Of a stretch of DNA of 27,126 bases, positions 24,801-27,126 are shown piece after piece. The notes under the pieces are model-generated. The model saw only the letters and a list, made by a program, of their open reading frames with translations, was not told the origin of the DNA and searched no databases. A program made the translations under genes and the position numbers. Position 1 is the stretch's first letter; every line of letters starts with the position of its first letter. Source of the stretch: CAIVAT01 sp037141055 (lineage in GTDB: Bacteria > Bacteroidota > Bacteroidia > Bacteroidales > FEN-979); assembly GCA_037141055.1 (NCBI GenBank), contig JBAXDH010000047.1, positions 1 to 27,126 on the forward strand. The letters are read 5' to 3'.

Positions 24801-27126
24801 ATGGAACTGTTGCAACTGCAGGTCAGGAAAACCTGACTTTCTTCAACCGGACGATACCCCTGCCGGAGGAAGGTTATATTCTGTGGGATCCAAGCGATAA
24901 TGGCAGCTTCACATATACGCCAACGCCCGGCTATCACGGAACATTTTATGTAGTTTACCGGGTTTGTGCATCCTCCGGACTTTGTGACGACGGAACGTTG
25001 ACCATTACTGTTGACAACCAGATCGCCCATTCTGAAGTTGTCACAAACATCAGGTGCCATGGCGGCAGTGAAGGCGCTGCAACATTGAGTTTAAGTGGTG
25101 GAACTGCTCCGTTCAGCTATTCCTGGAGCAATGGGCAAACCTCCAATCCCGCAACCGGGTTAACCGCAGGCAGCTACAGTGTTACTGTTTCCGATGCAGA
25201 TGCGTGCTCGGCCATCGCCTCGGTTACAGTCACGCAGCCCTCAACACCTCTTTCCACAGAGATGATTCACGCGGATGTGAGTTACCATGGAGGTAATGAC
25301 GGCAGTGCTGCAGTGAACGTATCAGGTGGCTCAGGTGGCTACCTCTACCTCTGGGATACGACACCTGCTGAAACCACCAATGGTGTAACTGGACTTTATG
25401 CCGGTACTTATTCAGTGACGATCACGGATGCCTCGGCCTGCACTGCTGTTTCAAGCATTCAGATCACTCAGCCGGAATCTTCTCTTGCAGTCGAAATAAA
25501 CACTTACAGCAATGTCAAATGCTTTGGAAGTGCTACCGGATCGGCCACCGTCACAATCATCAGCGGGAACCCCGGATATAGTTACTTATGGAATAATGGT
25601 CAAACTCTGGAAACTGCCACCGGCTTATCTGCCGGCAGCTACACTGTGACAGTCACTGATGCCACCAATGCGACTGCCACTGCTTCGGTCGTACTCAGCG
25701 CACCGGAAGGTTTGCTGGCGGCTTCTGCTTCGCAAACACATTATGTCACCTGTTCCGGCGGCAGTGAGGGCGAAGCCACAGTTACCCCATCACTTGGCTG
25801 GGGCGGTTACACCTACTTGTGGAACAACAGCCAGACCGGTGAAACAGCAACAGGCTTGACTGCCGGCAACTACGCGGTCACAGTCACCGACGCCCATGGC
25901 TGCACGGCCACGGCAACGGCTGAGATCAGCGCACCGGCAGGTTTGCTTGCTGCTTCTGCTTCGCAAACCCATTATGTCACCTGCCTTGGCGGCAGTGATG
26001 GTGAAGCCACCGTTACAGCAACACTTGGCTGGAGTGGTTACACCTACTTATGGAGCAACAACCAGACCGGTGAAACAGCAACAGGCTTGACGGCTGGCAA
26101 CTACGCAGTCACCGTCACCGACGCCCACGGCTGCACGGCCACGGCAACGGCGGTGGTCAGCGCACCGGCAGGTTTGCTTGCGGCTTCTGCTTCGCAAACC
26201 CATTACGTCACCTGTCTTGGCGGCAGTGATGGTGAAGCCACCGTTACAGCAACACTTGGCTGGGGCGGTTATACTTATTTATGGAACAACAGCCAGACCA
26301 CTGAAACTGCAACAGGCTTGTCAGCCGGCACCTACACCGTCACCGTCACCGACGCCCACGGCTGCACGGCCACGGCCACGTCGGTGGTCAGCGCTCCCGG
26401 CGGACAGCTGGCGGCTTCTGCTTCTCAAACTCATTATGTTACCTGTCTTGGCGGCAGTGATGGTGTAGCCACAGTTACTGCATCACTTGGCTGGGGAGGC
26501 TACACCTACTTGTGGAACAACAGCCAGACCGGTGAAACAGCAACAGGCTTGACAGCAGGCACCTACGCTGTCACCGTCACCGACGCACATGGCTGCACGG
26601 CCACGGCAACGGCTGAGATCAGCGCACCGGCAGGTTTGCTTGCTGCTTCTGCTTCGCAAACCCACTATGTCACCTGTCTTGGCGGCAGTGAGGGTGAAGC
26701 CACGGTTACCCCATCACTTGGCTGGGGAGGCTACACCTACTTGTGGAACAACAGCCAGACCAGTCAAACAGCAACAGGCTTGACAGCCGGCACCTACGCT
26801 GTCACCGTCACCGACACACATGGCTGCACGGCCACGGCTACGGCGGTGGTCAGCGCTCCCGGCGGACAACTGGCAGCTTCTGCTTCGCAAACCCATTACG
26901 TCACCTGTCTTGGCGGCAGTGAGGGTGAAGCCACCGTTACAGCAACACTTGGCTGGGGCGGTTATACTTATTTATGGAACAACAGCCAGACCAGTGCAAT
27001 AGCAACAGGCTTGACGGCCGGCACTTACGCGGTCACCGTCACCGACGCCCATGGCTGCACGGCCACGGCAACGGCTGAGATCAGCGCACCGGCAGGTTTG
27101 CTTGCTGCTTCTGCTTCGCAAACCCA
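15872..27126 (+). CDS. Giant SprB-repeat surface protein (partial, runs off right edge)
   Basis: One reading frame is open from ATG 15872 to the window end, at least 3751 codons; I checked the frame at many points and saw no stop. A signal peptide with an unusually long n-region ends at about residue 49 (GAAADA/ATKT). Residues of about 50-1880 are Gly/Thr/Ser/Asn-rich beta-repeat sequence resembling beta-helical adhesins. This part holds Trp modules at about 59-85, 409-453, 663-707 and 1404-1460 (for example DWNTATNWCNNTLPTSATDV). From residue 1884, about 15 divergent SprB-type repeats follow. They are interrupted by PKD/Ig-like domains (about 21761-22235) and by one cadherin-like or tandem-95-like domain (24750-25023). 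From residue 3288 the protein becomes a nearly identical 77-residue tandem array, still continuing at the edge. Known SprB-repeat proteins are T9SS-exported adhesins; the sorting domain here would lie beyond the window. Adhesion or gliding is inference. Confidence 0.9.
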   Translation, partial: MKNIYRQFTTSKNMDSLQYSSKPAGNRFGLRMAGMALLFVLMMGAAADAATKTSVAGDGLWNTAASWSPSGVPAAGDAVIIATAIEIDVAVTQTSGGSVTVNSGGVLTTATTVLSHTFGALTINSGGTFTVYRQLTVLGAASITGTINFGSTSTSVRNMTFTGDVTLNSGANWNETSTQAAATFSFGGSFTNNATTFTALNTTHTFTGSGKTIGGATPNTIQTVIFSGSYTNTGTLTAATSVTVNNGATLQMGSGASPTTIGGGGTFTLSSGGTLGITSPAGITVSGATGNIQCSGTRTYSTGANYIYNGNASQAAGTGLTQNHPASVLINNSGNTVTLAAAVTITGNLSVQAGILDLGTGLSHTSLTLTLGGVVQTTNTTYGGTGSAASNINTTYFSASTGILGVDVCSTGTWLGTNSIDWNTATNWCNNTLPTSATDVSISSTATRQPTISGAAVCNNIAVNTGATLTISGSNTLTVSGNWTKTGTFTASTGTVVFNGTTQSIGAGPFNNLTLSTSGVKTLSGVTVNGILSMEGAATISGTPGYGAAATLQYKGSGAQTSGSEFPSTWSGTGGVINANTSGFAVTLGAAKTINSSFTVNTGAVLNLGTGLSHTCTTLSLGGVSQTAFGTTYGSNPGSSATVKNATYFGTTATGILTVGTPCSAGQWLGTTSTDWNTASNWCNNTLPTSATDVSISSTATTQPTISAGAVCRNITINSSATLTVANGGTLSIYGTATKSGTLTTSTGSTVEYAGGTQSVLSQNYYNLRITNSGTKTWSESSNTRTINGTLTVDASATLSFTGSRGRTVTGTTSVSGTLLLSITASTSMIYTFTGNVTISNGGTWNNTTANPFTIAGNFQNNGTFTASTGIYTFSGAGKTISGTNAITIPNATFLGTITNSAALTVSTALAGSGSLTNSGTLGISGTCSAITLSNSGTINRSGSGTTTTVLTNFTNTGTINISGSGAITGITNNAAGIVNLTSSGTITSFNNATSTSTFNIIGLTIPTISTLTTSTAGNTVNYSGAGAQAIKVNAYSNLTLSGSGAKTFQTGATTVNGTLSIEGTATATLTGTITYGASAILQYKGSAAQTTGGEFPASFTSGQVSEIRIENAYTTGVSLNGTKNIVARTFTIGNTVPNSVFTDAGNQLTGTGTLNLVSGKFVLGAGTATTLPAFATKNITAGTTVEYAATVAQTVKGLSNYSNLTISGGSTTIYKTADADVTVNGILTLGANPSAAPTFGCLSMSTFTLNMGASATTSGAGDVTGNVKRASFAAGTDYTFGNQYTTMNFASGGTLPTDITFKIAIGASPSWLSTAVKRNYDIIRTGGSGTTVTLSLHYLDAEIQANSESSLVLWDAQPSTPVELGKSNKDNTNNWIALSNLSITGFATAFANHYWGLANKSSLNFVWKGLTSSDWNVTTNWVDGVVPSSTSDVVIPDGATTNNDPVLPTSPAASVKSLTIDAGGILNGGTSTTLTVAGSTGAWANSGTFNAGTSTVLFTNANATMSDPTNFYNVTIANGASLTPQSGNTMRISGSLTLTGTGILNAAAAPNTIEYNGTAQSVLNPNGTPAGYSTLILSGSGTKTLPATALSVAGNFTLSGTTTATAGAAISFAGNVTLGSGTTFNGGSYTHNILGDWTNNGGTFSGGTSTINFNNTSSNQNILGSAATKTFNNLTVAKNGTSLVIGGSTTTLAVQSTLTMTSGNINCGAAILELGTSAPAEGTLNYTAGSIIGSFKRWLTSTGAKTFPIGTSGGSGTASANRDALLTFVNLTNGSLTANFTATDPGSNGLPLLDGGVNLDNQFTEGYWSLVAANSLASTDYNLELTGTGFTSYSMDGVHILKRANAGAWSNTGWGTYVNTTGATAKRTGLSGFSEFAFGKDLCNSLAVIPSVTQPSCWSENGSISLTVNGGNPLFTYDWADLGGTNNIKNRVGLAVGNYSVIVTDQNGCTASSGTIALVAATGCTGISVCQSDVAFALSVEPDPANTSYTWSVPSGATIASGQGTPAVTVNWTGLSAGTYFVSVTAANICGTSAATVHEIYVKAVTAAASADAVCSGGNLQLYANGGSTYAWSGPNGFTSQANNPLIYNVSALNTGAYTVTVTNSSGCTAAASVSLTVNAAPAISGVVTNTSCGNTVGAISLTVSGGSGFTYLWSPGETTKDISGLAADIYSVIVTNSTGCSAQKSFGVGNSNGPSATASVVNVSCNGGNNGSVTLSVSGGTSPYTFDWSNGGITQDISSLIAGVYSVVITDNSSTPCVSYASATITEPNPLQINPTLTHIRCNGASTGAIGINVAGGTGPYTYDWGGGVTDKDRTGLAAGTYSVTVTDNSYCSLAESFTLNQPAESLSATPVITGVSCFGGSNGQVVLTVTGGTEPYAYVWSGPGGSATTKDILNRAAGDYSVTVTDNNGCSATLATVTISQPAVLALSSLPTNINCKNGANGSIVLSVSGGTTAYSYSWSNGATTRDISSLVAGSYSVIVTDAHGCTASATQSVTEPDVLTASAGAHAVSCYQTASGSITLTVGGGTSAYSYSWSNGATTENLSNLTAGFYSVVVSDSKGCSAAANATVTEPNAIFVSASFTNVTCNGFNNGTIDVSAAGGTGTLHYLWADGPVAHNRTGLSAGSYSVTVTDDNTCSSVGDYTILEPSSIVLSMAETNVSCFGGSSGSIILDVSGGASPVTYLWSNGATVKDIYNLTTGTYTVTVTDANSCTSVLTSDAISSPALLSVSAVSTAITCYNGTNGSIALSVSGGITSYTYEWAGPSGYSANTKNISNLGAGTYSVLVSDANGCTSTVSASVTQPSAPVTIYAVTTKSSCGLNNGCIILTVQNGSMPYSYLWSNEATDQNLSGLSAGSYSVTVTDAGPCTQELTVTVSESPALSVAVTVYNKDCTIPANGAVYAVPDGGVPPYSYVWYDGSTAASLNGLSTGTYTVTVTEANGCTATGSGTITQPSCEQPVAADADYTTCFDTQIINGTVATAGQENLTFFNRTIPLPEEGYILWDPSDNGSFTYTPTPGYHGTFYVVYRVCASSGLCDDGTLTITVDNQIAHSEVVTNIRCHGGSEGAATLSLSGGTAPFSYSWSNGQTSNPATGLTAGSYSVTVSDADACSAIASVTVTQPSTPLSTEMIHADVSYHGGNDGSAAVNVSGGSGGYLYLWDTTPAETTNGVTGLYAGTYSVTITDASACTAVSSIQITQPESSLAVEINTYSNVKCFGSATGSATVTIISGNPGYSYLWNNGQTLETATGLSAGSYTVTVTDATNATATASVVLSAPEGLLAASASQTHYVTCSGGSEGEATVTPSLGWGGYTYLWNNSQTGETATGLTAGNYAVTVTDAHGCTATATAEISAPAGLLAASASQTHYVTCLGGSDGEATVTATLGWSGYTYLWSNNQTGETATGLTAGNYAVTVTDAHGCTATATAVVSAPAGLLAASASQTHYVTCLGGSDGEATVTATLGWGGYTYLWNNSQTTETATGLSAGTYTVTVTDAHGCTATATSVVSAPGGQLAASASQTHYVTCLGGSDGVATVTASLGWGGYTYLWNNSQTGETATGLTAGTYAVTVTDAHGCTATATAEISAPAGLLAASASQTHYVTCLGGSEGEATVTPSLGWGGYTYLWNNSQTSQTATGLTAGTYAVTVTDTHGCTATATAVVSAPGGQLAASASQTHYVTCLGGSEGEATVTATLGWGGYTYLWNNSQTSAIATGLTAGTYAVTVTDAHGCTATATAEISAPAGLLAASASQT
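16942..17992 (+). repeat. Internal duplication of about 750-762 bp in the giant gene
   Basis: Two copies of the segment from GTGLSH to the Trp module are visible. GGCAC(A/C)GGACTTTCCCA occurs at 16946 and 17696 (750 apart), and the CSTGTWLGT/CSAGQWLGT modules begin at 17096 and 17858 (762 apart). The modules share a long stretch of nearly identical bases across NWCNNTLPTSATDVSISSTA. The 12-base change in offset shows a four-codon indel since duplication. Confidence 0.8.
21563..25732 (+). repeat. Divergent SprB-type repeat series in the giant protein
   Basis: First-cysteine codons of successive repeats lie at 21563, 22271, 22490, 22721, 22949, 23186, 23411, 23636, 23861, 24089, 24329, 24551, 25055 and 25520. 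At 25283 the corresponding codon is TAC (Tyr). Adjacent spacings are mostly 222-240 bases. Each repeat has C-x-G-x(3)-G, an SGG...YxYxWSNG core, and GxYxVxVTDxxGC. PKD/Ig-like domains interrupt the series after the first repeat, and a cadherin-like domain interrupts it before 25055. Confidence 0.88.
25733..27126 (+). repeat. Exact-period 231-bp (77-codon) tandem array
   Basis: Units start at the Gln codon of QTHYVTC at 25733, 25964, 26195, 26426, 26657, 26888 and 27119, every one 231 bases apart without an indel. Six complete units and the first 8 bases of a seventh are in the window. Units differ at few residues: S/L after the first Cys, GSEG or GSDG, TPSL/TATL/TASL, the pair after NNSQT, N/T before YAV or YTV, and two linker forms (EISAPAGLL, VVSAPGGQL). 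The preceding repeat (25520-25732) already resembles the array from NNGQT onward. Confidence 0.97.

Noticed and set aside
25659..27002. Repeated small ORFs of 60-66 codons on both strands across the array
   Set aside because: They recur with the 231-bp period because the array does. The giant frame explains the sequence, and its translation has SprB motifs while theirs do not.
25733..27126. CRISPR array
   Set aside because: Units are 231 bp, coding, contiguous and without unique spacers; no cas genes are visible.

Overview
The window looks like a chromosomal segment of a Bacteroidota bacterium; I cannot fix the genus from sequence alone. The evidence is SprB-type surface repeats, a type IX secretion (T9SS) C-terminal sorting domain on one secreted protein, and Bacteroidota-type TAnnTTTG -7 promoter boxes in front of several genes.

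Layout. (1) Positions 1-5881, minus strand, in transcription order: sucA (2-oxoglutarate dehydrogenase E1), sucB (E2), nadB (L-aspartate oxidase) and the start of a gamma-carbonic-anhydrase-family gene, with gaps of 60, 9 and 15 bases, so probably one transcript. (2) A short divergent promoter region and a plus-strand M20-family dipeptidase gene (5966-7345). (3) A convergent intergenic region (7346-7590) with a 9-bp minisatellite and a REP-like element. (4) Minus strand: tilS, dsbD-like, and a secreted seven-bladed FG-GAP/VCBS beta-propeller protein with a T9SS tail (7591-12820). (5) An AT-rich divergent region of about 325 bases. (6) Two tandem plus-strand genes for SprB-repeat surface proteins. 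The first is about 895 residues and carries an uncharacterised N-terminal domain. The second is an unbroken reading frame from 15872 to the window edge (at least 3751 codons), which would be a giant cell-surface protein.

The giant frame has an extended signal peptide and about 1830 residues of Gly/Thr/Ser/Asn-rich beta-repeat sequence with four Trp-containing modules. About 15 divergent SprB-type repeats follow, spaced about 222-240 bases where adjacent. It ends in a nearly homogeneous tandem array with an exact 231-bp (77-residue) period, which the window cuts in its seventh unit. SprB-family proteins are known in flavobacterial gliding and adhesion; whether this pair does either is inference.

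The left half is ordinary metabolism (TCA cycle, NAD synthesis, tRNA modification, redox). The right half is a surface-adhesin locus evolving by repeat expansion. It holds the most interesting material: the giant ORF, the mosaic array, paired cysteine losses in adjacent repeats, and the unclassified domain of the first SprB protein. I saw no tRNA, rRNA, CRISPR array, insertion sequence or prophage gene.
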